Shown here: positions 5,805 through 13,066 of the stretch, in pieces | How positions within the stretch are numbered: the stretch's first letter is position 1 | Layout of the letters: each line of letters begins with the position of its first letter | Source of the DNA: Oscillospiraceae bacterium | GTDB lineage: Bacteria; Bacillota; Clostridia; Oscillospirales; Oscillospiraceae | Direction of reading: 5' to 3' | Length of the DNA: 15,140 bases | Assembly: GCA_028705905.1 (NCBI GenBank) | Contig: JAQWCP010000013.1 | Span: 1 to 15,140 of the forward strand | Position numbers and translations under genes: made by a program | Notes under the pieces: generated by a model | What the model was told of the DNA's origin: nothing | Database searches by the model: none | What the model saw: the letters and a program-made list of their open reading frames with translations, nothing else

Positions 5805-5848
5805 ATATTGCAATACGCAAGGCAGAAAGGATGAAAGGAAAATAATCT

Positions 5849-6781
5849 ATGAGTGTTATTAAAGTAGACCATTTGACTAAGGATTACGGATCGGGGCGGG
5901 GCGTGTTTGACGTCTCTTTCCATGTGGATGCCGGAGAGGTTTTTGGTTTTTTGGGGCCGAATGGAGCTGGTAAATCCACCACCATCCGACATTTGATGGG
6001 CTTTTCAAAGCCGGATAGCGGGAAGACCATGATTTTTGATACCGAAACCTTCGGAAGATATGACCGGATTCTTTCCCGGGTCGGATACATCCCGGGAGAA
6101 AATGCTCTGCCGGCGGGACTAACCGGTTGGGAATTTTTGCACATGATGCAGCAGATGCAGGGGCAAAAAAACGAGGCGCTTTTGAAAACGCTGATTGACC
6201 GTTTTGAACTCGACCCTTCGGGAGATACCAAACGAATGAGCCTCGGTGTGAAACGTAAGCTGGCGGTTGTCACAGCCTTTATGAATGACCCGGAGGTTCT
6301 GATTTTAGATGAACCCACCAGCGGCCTTGATCCGGTGATGCAGGAGTCCTTTATTGACTATGTCCGCACGGAGAAAAAGCGCGGAAAAACGATTTTGCTT
6401 TCAAGCCACATTTTTTCGGAAGTGGATGCCACCTGTGACCGGATTGCTATTATCAAAGACGGTAAAATCGTTTCAGATTTTGTGGCAGACGATTTGCGCC
6501 ATGCCGAGCAAAAGCAGTATTTTATCACCTTTGCCGATGAAGCGGGACTTTCAAAATTCTGCGATGTCTGCCGGGCGGACGGTTCCGTGGTTCTTATCAG
6601 CAGCGAGCCCGAAAAAAAGAGCGCCATGGTTTCGGTCAACGACAGACATATCAATGATTTTATCCGTCTGCTCTCCGGCTGCCATGTGACGGCGTTTGAA
6701 CACCGGAAGGAAACGCTGGAGGATTACTTTATGAGCTACTATAAAGAAGAAAAAAGCTTCGGAGGTGTTTTTGCAAAATGA
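5849..6781 (+). CDS. ABC transporter ATP-binding protein 1
   Basis: The 310-residue cytoplasmic ATPase of an ABC-2/DrrA-type exporter provides ATP hydrolysis for the membrane partner. Walker A GPNGAGKST is at 36-44, Walker B VLILDEPTSGLD around 150-161 with catalytic E155, and the H-loop His at 187. The signature motif is degenerate: MSLGVKRKL at 130-138 instead of LSGGQ, as in several DrrA/CcmA-like proteins. An accessory C-terminal domain (about 215-310) follows. AAAGGA lies nine bases upstream of the ATG. Its last four bases overlap the start of the next ATPase (ATGA), indicating tight translational coupling. It resembles the next gene throughout (both have DYG-GRGVFD near residue 12-22), pointing to an old tandem duplication. 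Confidence 0.95.
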   Translation: MSVIKVDHLTKDYGSGRGVFDVSFHVDAGEVFGFLGPNGAGKSTTIRHLMGFSKPDSGKTMIFDTETFGRYDRILSRVGYIPGENALPAGLTGWEFLHMMQQMQGQKNEALLKTLIDRFELDPSGDTKRMSLGVKRKLAVVTAFMNDPEVLILDEPTSGLDPVMQESFIDYVRTEKKRGKTILLSSHIFSEVDATCDRIAIIKDGKIVSDFVADDLRHAEQKQYFITFADEAGLSKFCDVCRADGSVVLISSEPEKKSAMVSVNDRHINDFIRLLSGCHVTAFEHRKETLEDYFMSYYKEEKSFGGVFAK

Positions 6782-7701
6782 ATACGGTAATTGAAGCGAA
6801 AAAGCTGACGAAGGATTACGGTGACGGGCGGGGCGTTTTTGATATTGACCTGCGCATCGGGCAGGGGGAAATGGTGGGTTTTGCTGGAACGAACGGCAGC
6901 GGAAAGACCACCACAATCCGGCAGATTATGGGGTTTGTGAAGCCCACCTCCGGCTCGGTTTGCGTCAACGGCCTTGAGGCTTGGAAGCATTCCAGCGAAT
7001 ATGTGCGGAAAATCGGCTATGTTCCCGGCGAAATTGCTTTTCCGGACCTTAAAACCGGAACTGCCTTTCTGCGCAGTCAGGCAGATTTCTTAGGGGTAAA
7101 GGACCTTTCCTATGCGCAGGAATTGATTGAACGGTTGCAGTTAGACCCGAATGCTTCCTTAAAACGCATGAGCAAGGGAATGAAGCAAAAAACAGCCATT
7201 GTCGCCGCGCTGATGGGAAATCCGGATATTCTCCTTTTGGATGAGCCTACCACCGGTCTTGACCCGCTGATGCGATGCGCCTTTCTTGATATTATACGCG
7301 AGCAACACGCACTCGGTAAAACCATATTTATGAGCAGTCATATGTTTGAAGAACTGGAAACGACCTGCGACCGGGTGGCATTGATTGTAAACGGGAAAAT
7401 TGCGGATATCGTTTCCGTGGAGGACATCCGCAATCCAAAATACCGGGAATACAAGATTGAATTCAATCAAAAGAAAGATTATGAAGCATTCAAATCCCTG
7501 CATTACCAAATTGTGCGGGATCAGCCGAAATATCAACAGGTTACGGTATCGCTTTTCAGCGAAGAATTGGACGGTCTTTTCAGAGACTTAAGTTCGATGG
7601 ACGTCCGATTTATTGCCGAAGTGCGGTATAACCTGGAAAAATATTTTCGCAATCGACTGGGCAGTTCCCAAGAAAAGGAGATAGAAGAAAATGTTCAGTA
7701 A
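6778..7701 (+). CDS. ABC transporter ATP-binding protein 2
   Basis: The 307-residue ATPase is paralogous to the preceding one. Walker A is GTNGSGKTT at 37-45, Walker B ILLLDEPTTGLD at 151-162 with catalytic E156, and the H-loop His at 188. The signature reads MSKGMKQK at 131-138, again departing from LSGGQ but keeping Ser and Gly. A C-terminal accessory domain (about 215-307) ends in a charged tail. Start and stop overlap both neighbours (4 bases upstream, 11 bases downstream). With two non-identical ATPases and one permease, a heterodimeric nucleotide-binding pair is the simplest reading. Confidence 0.95.
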   Translation: MNTVIEAKKLTKDYGDGRGVFDIDLRIGQGEMVGFAGTNGSGKTTTIRQIMGFVKPTSGSVCVNGLEAWKHSSEYVRKIGYVPGEIAFPDLKTGTAFLRSQADFLGVKDLSYAQELIERLQLDPNASLKRMSKGMKQKTAIVAALMGNPDILLLDEPTTGLDPLMRCAFLDIIREQHALGKTIFMSSHMFEELETTCDRVALIVNGKIADIVSVEDIRNPKYREYKIEFNQKKDYEAFKSLHYQIVRDQPKYQQVTVSLFSEELDGLFRDLSSMDVRFIAEVRYNLEKYFRNRLGSSQEKEIEENVQ

Positions 7702-9244
7702 ATCATTATTCAAACAATCCTGTAAAGCCAACGGTATGATGTGGCTGATTATCACCGTTGCCGTCTGCTTTATGCTATCCTGCGTGATGCTGATTTCAGG
7801 TCGTGGGGATATCAGTACCACCAAGGATGCCATTCAGAACACCATTATTGACGGTGAAATTGAATCATCTCTGCAAAAGCGGGCGCTGAACCAATATGAA
7901 ATCGGAAACGATGCGATGAAGCATTTTGATGAGGCTTTTATTGCGTCTTACACGACCGCTTATACGAACGCTTTGCAAAGCGGTGTTCCCGCAGAGCGGG
8001 CAGCGCCAGCGGCAAGCATGGCGGCGTATGCCGAAGCGGCGGCAGACCTGCAAAACACCTATTACCCGCAGCTGATTGATTCCCTTGGTTACAAAGCCGA
8101 TTCCGATGAGGCAAAGGAAGTGCAGGGTGTCATTTTCTACACCTTGAACCATATGCAGGAGGACGGAAGCTACCTCTTTGATGCCTTCTATGAAGAACAT
8201 GGAGAAGTATTGGCACACTATACCGATCTCCTTTCCACGATTACGGAACGAACCCACGCAGATGAACGGGAAAAATATGTGATGGATCACGTGTCTGCTT
8301 TCCTTGCCGGTAATATGAGCAGTAAGGAAAACGTGGAAAAGAATCTGGATGCTCTTTCGGACTACGGCGTTACGGAGGAAATGTACGCAGATTTCGGCTA
8401 TTCCGACTATGCGACATTGAAAAATCTTTCCGGTGCTGCCATTGTGGATTACCGTGCGAACCTTGAATACCGCCTTGACAATCTAAAGGACGGGGAAAGC
8501 GAAGAAAGTGTCCGTAGCGAATTAAAGCAGGAAGTCACCAACAGCCTCCTTGCAAGTCTGCCGGAGGAAGTGGCAGATGCGCTGGATGAAATCGGACAAA
8601 TGGATATGTACGGCATACTGGTCGGCTCCATTTTCTTCAAAATGGCAGGGCTTTTGCTTCCAATTATTTATATGATTATGACTTCAAACGCCCTCATCGC
8701 AGGGCAGGTAGACAGCGGTTCCATGGCGTATATCCTTTCCACATCCACCAAGCGTCGCACGGTAACCTTTACCCAGGGTATATATCTGGCAGGTTCACTT
8801 TTCCTGATGTTTGTCTGCACAACGATTACAAGTATTATCTGCCTGAATTCAGTTGATGTTTTCACAACGCTCAACAACGAAAAACTTCTGCTTCTTAATC
8901 TCGGCGCATTCCTCGTTATGTTTGCTATGAGCGGTATTTGTTTCCTGACATCCTGCTGGTTCGATAGAAGCAAACGGGCAATGGCACTGGGCGGCGGACT
9001 GTCTATGTTCTTCCTTGTCGCCACGATGCTTGGTCTGTTCGGCTCTCCGATTCTTCCTTCCATCATCCGTATGGATGCGCTGAACAACTTTAATTATTGC
9101 TCAATCATCACCCTGTTTGATCCGATTTCCATTCTCGACGGCACAACCGACTACCTTTGGGAATTCGGAATCCTCGCTGTGGGCGGCATTATCTGTTATA
9201 TTATCGGTGCAATCCGCTTTCGTAAGAAAGATCTTCCGCTGTAA
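7691..9244 (+). CDS. ABC-2 type exporter permease with large ectodomain
   Basis: The 517-residue membrane protein has one TM near the N-terminus (16-37), then a long hydrophilic, Ala/Glu/Asp-rich segment (38-307) predicted outside the membrane, then five TMs (about 308-332, 362-385, 398-421, 430-452, 488-509). GSMAYILSTSTKRRTV at 343-358 matches the intracellular loop of ABC-2 permeases that contacts the ATPase. An AGGAG site ten bases before the ATG lies inside the upstream ATPase gene, and the two genes overlap by 11 bases. Six TMs with one permease gene imply a homodimer. The substrate is unknown; TetR/XRE control suggests drug or peptide export. A 32-bp-stem terminator follows three bases after the stop. 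Confidence 0.9.
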   Translation: MFSKSLFKQSCKANGMMWLIITVAVCFMLSCVMLISGRGDISTTKDAIQNTIIDGEIESSLQKRALNQYEIGNDAMKHFDEAFIASYTTAYTNALQSGVPAERAAPAASMAAYAEAAADLQNTYYPQLIDSLGYKADSDEAKEVQGVIFYTLNHMQEDGSYLFDAFYEEHGEVLAHYTDLLSTITERTHADEREKYVMDHVSAFLAGNMSSKENVEKNLDALSDYGVTEEMYADFGYSDYATLKNLSGAAIVDYRANLEYRLDNLKDGESEESVRSELKQEVTNSLLASLPEEVADALDEIGQMDMYGILVGSIFFKMAGLLLPIIYMIMTSNALIAGQVDSGSMAYILSTSTKRRTVTFTQGIYLAGSLFLMFVCTTITSIICLNSVDVFTTLNNEKLLLLNLGAFLVMFAMSGICFLTSCWFDRSKRAMALGGGLSMFFLVATMLGLFGSPILPSIIRMDALNNFNYCSIITLFDPISILDGTTDYLWEFGILAVGGIICYIIGAIRFRKKDLPL

Positions 9245-9247
9245 TTC

Positions 9248-9320
9248 AAGAGTGAAATGGTATAAAGATAGGAGACACGGGCTTTCGTGTCTCCTATCTT
9301 TATACCATTTCACTCTTTTA
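9248..9320 (+). terminator. Exceptionally long 32-bp perfect hairpin, operon terminator
   Basis: The 32 bases at 9248-9279 are perfectly complementary to 9286-9317, leaving only a 6-base loop (GGCTTT). TTTTA follows. It starts three bases after the permease stop and is the obvious end of the exporter operon. Its length is far beyond what termination needs. Confidence 0.85.
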
Positions 9321-9364
9321 GGAGTGGCGGGTTTTTGTTATGGTAATGACGGGATGTGTTTTTC

Positions 9365-9393
9365 TTGTTAATTGAAACCAAATGGTTTATAAT
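9365..9393 (+). promoter_or_regulatory. Sigma-A promoter for small XRE gene
   Basis: TTGTTA (9365-9370) and a perfect TATAAT (9388-9393) are spaced by 17 bases. The spacer contains the inverted repeat AAACCAAATGGTTT (9375-9388), a plausible operator. The start codon lies 29 bases further on. Confidence 0.8.
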
Positions 9394-9421
9394 GTTTGTA
9401 TTGATATGTGGAGGAATCATT

Positions 9422-9646
9422 ATGAAAACTTCTGATATGATACGACAGGTATGTGAACAAATGAATGTCAGCGTTTCTGAGCTGGCCAGACGTCTAGGCC
9501 AGTCCCCACAAAACTTCGGGAAGAAGCTAAAGCGTGAGACGATTACATTAGAAGAACTTAAGGCGATAGCTGACGTTATGGAGGTTAAATTTGAACAGAC
9601 TTTTATTCTGCCTGATGGCAAGGAAATAAAGACAGGAAGTGAGTAA
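9422..9646 (+). CDS. Small XRE-family HTH protein
   Basis: The 74-residue protein consists of a single Cro/CI helix-turn-helix (VSELARRLGQSPQNFGKKLKRE at 17-38) followed by TITLEELKAIADVMEVKFEQTFIL and a short polar end. This type of protein recurs in accessory regions of Clostridia. GGAGG lies seven bases before the ATG. An upstream in-frame extension to 9356 would overlap the promoter, so I reject it. The next reading frame starts 14 bases after the stop with its own ribosome binding site, so the two form an operon. An inverted repeat inside the promoter suggests autoregulation (inference). Confidence 0.88.
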   Translation: MKTSDMIRQVCEQMNVSVSELARRLGQSPQNFGKKLKRETITLEELKAIADVMEVKFEQTFILPDGKEIKTGSE

Positions 9647-9659
9647 AGGAGGCAGCCTA

Positions 9660-10222
9660 ATGCAGCAAATAATGCTGTACAAGCCGTGCAAGCGAATGGA
9701 GAGGTGTTATATCGAGCTATAATTCCAGGTGGAGCAAAATTGACGGATTCTAAAGGCATGGCAGGGGTTGTTCGTGGTTTCCACCGTGGGACAGATGAAA
9801 TTCGTGGTCACGCAAATTTGGTGGCAGTTGAAGCTCAGAAAGGTACAGCAGCTGCAGCTATGGGAGTTGCATCGATGGTTGTCGGCCAGTATTACATGAT
9901 TCAGATGAATGCGGAGCTTGGGCAGATTAGTGATGGCATTTCCAAAATCTCAGATTTTCAGGATAATGAGTATCGTAGCAGAGTTTTCGGGTTAGTGGCT
10001 CATGTCAAAACAATAGCATCTTTCCAGGCGGATAAACTTTATGTTCAGGTCACAAAGGAAATCAAGTCAGAGGAAACGGAAAAGCGCGAATATGACCGTC
10101 TGCTTGAAATACACGACAATTATCCGAAGTATGTACTGATGATGGATGATTTTGCCGGTGGCAATTACAAAGGTATCAAGACAATGCATATAGCGGATTT
10201 TTTACTCAGTTCCGAGTTTTAA
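9660..10222 (+). pseudogene. Frameshifted chimeric ORF (unknown family + DUF4143-type ATPase tail)
   Basis: A strong AAAGGAGG lies seven bases before ATG 9660, but that frame stops after 20 codons. The long open frame (readable from GTG 9686) becomes continuous with this ATG if one A is restored in the AAA run at 9667-9669, giving M-Q-Q-N-N-A-V-Q-A-V-Q-A-N-G. Up to about 10030 the product (VLYRAIIPGGAKL, AAMGVASMVVGQYYM, SDFQDNEYRSRVF) resembles the N-terminus of a Firmicutes hypothetical protein that I recall as considerably longer. From about 10031 it switches to DKLYVQVTKEI, KREYDRLLEIHDNYPKYVL and DFAGGNYKGIKTMHIADFLL, the C-terminus of AAA ATPases with a DUF4143 domain. The gene is thus both frameshifted at its start and fused across a deletion; function is doubtful. 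Confidence 0.72.
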
Positions 10223-10267
10223 TTCGTCAATCGGCATTAAATAAAGATACAAAGGGGATATAACAAT

Positions 10268-10304
10268 AACGGCATTCAACTGTGATAAGTTGAGCGCCGT
10301 TTTT
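10268..10304 (+). terminator. Terminator after chimeric ORF
   Basis: The outer stem AACGGC/GCCGTT (10268-10273 with 10296-10301) and inner stem CAACT/AGTTG (10277-10281 with 10288-10292) enclose a six-base loop. TTTT follows. It closes the XRE/chimera transcript. Confidence 0.78.
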
Positions 10305-10336
10305 GCGTTCAGAAATATTAAATATGCGGTGTTTCC

Positions 10337-11417
10337 TCAATCAATGTTTTTTGGAATAACCTGCACCTCTCCGTTGGAGACGATAATTTTTTCTACTCGC
10401 TCATCAAAGGAATCTTTACAAAATGACTTCGTTCCCGAGGCCTCGGCAATCTTTTGCAGAATCACCTCCTCACGAACAGAGGGGTTTTTACATCCGTTCC
10501 CGTTTTTACCTTTTTGACGCTCTCTGCAGTTCCATGCCTTATAATAGGTCTTCTGTCGGGTCGTGACAGTTCGGCGGGTATAGGGTGCGCCGCATCGTCC
10601 GCAAAAAAGGATGCCATAAAGAAAATGCACTTGATCTCCGCTAATATAAATTTTCTCATCCCTTCTTTTCTTTTGATTTGTAATCCGACTTTGCACTCTG
10701 TCCCACACCTCTCGGCTGACAATCCCTTGATGCGAGTTCTTAATATAATAGCTTTTATAAGGTATTCCGATTTGCGGGGTTTTTGTGAGATAATCTTTCG
10801 GCGGATTCTTTTGAAGAAGGGTGTCTCCTATATAACGCTCATTTTGTAGCATGTTGTAAATACGGTCTGCAGTGAACGGATTGCCGCTTCTTTTAGATTT
10901 TACACCTAAGGCATTTAATTCCTTTGCCAGTTCAGTAAGGCCTTTCCCTTGAGAATAGCCATTAAAAATATGACTCACAATCCATGCATCAAGGTTGGGG
11001 ATAAGTTTACCATCTTCATCCATATCGTAACCCAGGATGCGGTTATTTCCCATGCGGTATATGCCTTTCTTGAAATTCTGTTTATATCTCCACCGCATAT
11101 TTTCACTTAAAGAATGACTTTCCTCCTGGGCCATTGCAGCAAGGATTGAAAAGATAAAGTCTGCCGTCGGATCCATGTTACTGATCTGCTCACGCTCAAA
11201 TCGCACCTCGACGCCGAGTTCCTTAAGCTTTCGGGTATATGTTTGACAATCAACCACATTCCGCGCAAAACGGCTGATGCTTTTGATAATACTGTACCTG
11301 TGTATCAAAGCTTTCCTCTTGCCCCGGCTGTTCCGTGCTGACACGGCAATAGGCGGCGACACGAGTTTTATCCCTTTCTATTCCTGCACGCTTATCGATA
11401 ACGATTATTTCATTCAT
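10337..11417 (-). pseudogene. Large serine recombinase, broken by internal deletion
   Basis: From ATG 11417, preceded by GAGGAG, the frame gives MNEIIVIDKR, then RVAAYCRVSTEQ with the nucleophile Ser at residue 27, then VQYY, and stops at 11250. The remaining 340 residues continue in another frame as IIKSISRFARNVVD. About 40 residues that normally join these parts (the region with YADEGISGT and RPxF motifs) are missing, and the frame is lost at 11283-11292. The rest is well kept: the long helix of the catalytic domain (AAMAQEESHSLSENMRW), the recombinase domain (ELAKELNALGVKSKRSG, NERYIGDT), a CxxC...C zinc ribbon (LFCGRCGAPY, NCRERQ) and the coiled-coil C-terminus. Such proteins insert and excise integrative elements or phages; this copy should be inactive. 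Confidence 0.85.
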
Positions 11418-11476
11418 TGCAATCCACTCCTCATCACGTTTTGTCGTATGTTCGCTCTAAACGGAGTAGATTGCAA
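11417..11476 (-). promoter_or_regulatory. Hairpin sequestering the recombinase RBS and start
   Basis: In the minus-strand mRNA the arm from 11476 to 11463 (TTGCAATCTACTCC) pairs over all 14 bases, with one U-G wobble, with the arm from 11430 to 11417 (GGAGTGGATTGCAA). The second arm contains the Shine-Dalgarno GGAG and the A of the start codon. The loop is 32 bases. This would silence translation of transcripts that include both arms. Confidence 0.65.
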
Positions 11477-11516
11477 GAGGTTTCTTGATAATTATTGCTT
11501 AAGATAGGTTTTTCCG

Positions 11517-11522
11517 ATTATA
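11517..11522 (-). promoter_or_regulatory. Possible -10 of recombinase promoter
   Basis: A perfect TATAAT on the minus strand lies about 100 bases before the recombinase start. Its -35 position (about 11540-11545) is poor and falls in the left arm of the 12-bp inverted repeat at 11540-11575. Transcripts starting near 11510 would contain the whole RBS-blocking hairpin. Confidence 0.4.
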
Positions 11523-11539
11523 TGAGAACCCCTTAACTC

Positions 11540-11575
11540 TTTCGTTCGTAACATTCATAATAATTACGAACGAAA
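11540..11575. repeat. 12-bp perfect inverted repeat between divergent genes
   Basis: TTTCGTTCGTAA (11540-11551) and TTACGAACGAAA (11564-11575) are separated by 12 bases. It lies between the divergent recombinase and AlbA_2-type genes. It may be an operator, a terminator without T-tract, or part of a recombination site. Confidence 0.6.
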
Positions 11576-11603
11576 AAGCATTACGGAATGAGAAGCAAAT
11601 GTA

Positions 11604-11676
11604 AATATTCACCTTGTCCACTCGTTTGTGGTGAATATTCAGTGTTATTTAGTGAATTTCACTTGAATTCAGTGAA
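11604..11676. promoter_or_regulatory. Array of GTGAA/TTCAC half-sites at AlbA_2 promoter
   Basis: AATATTCACC (11604-11613) and GGTGAATATT (11630-11639) form a 10-bp inverted repeat. Downstream AGTGAA (11651), TTCACT (11658) and AGTGAA (11671) alternate in orientation, giving AGTGAA-T-TTCACT and TTCACT-N7-AGTGAA dyads. The last two half-sites overlap the -35 region of the promoter. This is a likely multi-site operator, perhaps for the winged-helix domain of the protein itself. Confidence 0.65.
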
Positions 11677-11691
11677 CTTTCATGCTATACT
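11663..11691 (+). promoter_or_regulatory. Sigma-A promoter of AlbA_2-domain gene
   Basis: TTGAAT (11663-11668) and TATACT (11686-11691) are spaced 17 bases. The predicted start of transcription near 11698 leaves a 37-base leader before the ATG at 11735. Confidence 0.78.
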
Positions 11692-11734
11692 ATATTTCAT
11701 GAACAGCGTTTCCACTCGAAATGGAGGTTTAATC

Positions 11735-13063
11735 ATGATATATGAAAGCGAATCTGCAGAATTAAAAGTAACACTCACCGAAGACATTAACAAGGAAGTC
11801 GTAGCATTTGCCAATACGGAAGGCGGGACAATTTATATTGGAATTGATGATAAGGGACATGAGGTTGGCATTCAGGATGTTGATGAAACCTACACTCGTC
11901 TTACAAACATCATCCGAGATACTATAATGCCTGATGTTACGATGTTCACCAAATACGAGCTCTTGAAAAACAACATAATTAAAATAACCGTAGCCGAAGG
12001 TTCAGCAAAACCGTATTATCTGAAGAAAAACGGAATAAAGCCTTCCGGTGTGTATGTTCGACAGGGCACGTCATCCACTCAGGCAACATGGGAACAAATA
12101 CGTCAGTTTATAAAAAACTCGGATGGGGATTCGTTTGAATCGTCAAGAAGCATTTTGCAGGATTTAACCTTTGACTCTGCGGAGGCTGAATTCAAAGGCC
12201 GGAACATTGCATTTGCTGAAGACAAGTATATTTCACTGGGATTACGGGACGCCGAAAAAGACCTTTTTACAAACCTCGCACTGCTGCTTTCCGACCAATG
12301 TGCGCATACTGTTAAAGTCGCTGTTTTTGACGATTCCGCCAATACTATTTTTATCGACCGGCGCGAATTCTCCGGCTCAATTTTCAAGCAGCTGCATGAT
12401 GCTTACGATTATTTGATGCTTAATAATCGAACTGTTTCGGTTATCCGTGGACTTGATCGAATTGACAGCATAGACTACCCGCCGGAAGCAATCCGCGAAG
12501 CCTTACTAAACGCTCTTATACACAGGGATTACAGCTACAGTGGCAGCGTAATTATCAATATAAATAAAGAACGTATGGAGTTCATCTCAATCGGCGGTCT
12601 TCTGCCCGGCTTGTCCGCGAATGATATTATGACCGGCATTTCTCAGCCTCGAAATCCTAAGCTTGCTCAGGTTTTCTTCCGGTTAAAGCATATTGAAGCA
12701 TATGGTACGGGTATTCGCAGAATATATGATCTCTATCGTAATTCCGACATAAAACCTGAAATTACAGTGTCGGAAAACACATTCCGTATAGTGTTGCCGA
12801 ATATGAATTTCCGTGGTGAAAATACTGAGAAATACAATTTTGCAGAGAATGAATCTGACTCAAAAATATATAAAGTCACTGCACAAATGCAGGTTGTTCT
12901 TGACTACTTGTCCCAATATGAAGCAATTACCGATGATGAATTAATGGAATTGCTGAATCTGAAACGAACCCGAGCTTATATCGTAGCTAAACAAATGGCT
13001 GATATGGGGTTAATCGATATTGTAGGACGCGGTAAAGATAAAAAATACATCCTGCATAAATAA
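11735..13063 (+). CDS. AlbA_2 (Schlafen-AAA_4) / HATPase_c_4 / winged-helix protein
   Basis: The 442-residue protein has the common bacterial 'ATP-binding transcriptional regulator' layout. The N-terminal AlbA_2 (Schlafen AAA_4, PF04326) domain covers about 1-125: ES-AELK near the start, KEVVAFANTEGGTIYIGIDD at 20-39, and GVYVRQGTSS at 105-114. The middle HATPase_c_4 region shows YPPEAIREALLNALIHRDYS at 248-267 and EAYGTGIRRIYDLY at 321-334. The C-terminus (about 385-440) is a winged helix (ITDDELMELLNLKRTRAYIVAKQMADMGLIDIVGRG). Biochemical function of the family is poorly known; regulation, RNA or nucleotide roles and phage defence have been discussed. The ATG at 11735 has GGAGG seven bases upstream; the longer frame from 11588 includes the promoter and is rejected. 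It ends three bases from the convergent IS66 tnpA stop. Confidence 0.9.
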   Translation: MIYESESAELKVTLTEDINKEVVAFANTEGGTIYIGIDDKGHEVGIQDVDETYTRLTNIIRDTIMPDVTMFTKYELLKNNIIKITVAEGSAKPYYLKKNGIKPSGVYVRQGTSSTQATWEQIRQFIKNSDGDSFESSRSILQDLTFDSAEAEFKGRNIAFAEDKYISLGLRDAEKDLFTNLALLLSDQCAHTVKVAVFDDSANTIFIDRREFSGSIFKQLHDAYDYLMLNNRTVSVIRGLDRIDSIDYPPEAIREALLNALIHRDYSYSGSVIININKERMEFISIGGLLPGLSANDIMTGISQPRNPKLAQVFFRLKHIEAYGTGIRRIYDLYRNSDIKPEITVSENTFRIVLPNMNFRGENTEKYNFAENESDSKIYKVTAQMQVVLDYLSQYEAITDDELMELLNLKRTRAYIVAKQMADMGLIDIVGRGKDKKYILHK

Positions 13064-13066
13064 ACG

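Noticed and set aside
9248..9317. Complete transposon ends flanking the exporter cassette
   Set aside because: The arms of this repeat are not seen again at the left side of the cassette near 4850-5000, so it does not define element ends.
11600..11680. Possible CRISPR-like repeat array
   Set aside because: The repeats are short, alternate in orientation and lie on a promoter; there are no regular spacers and no cas genes.
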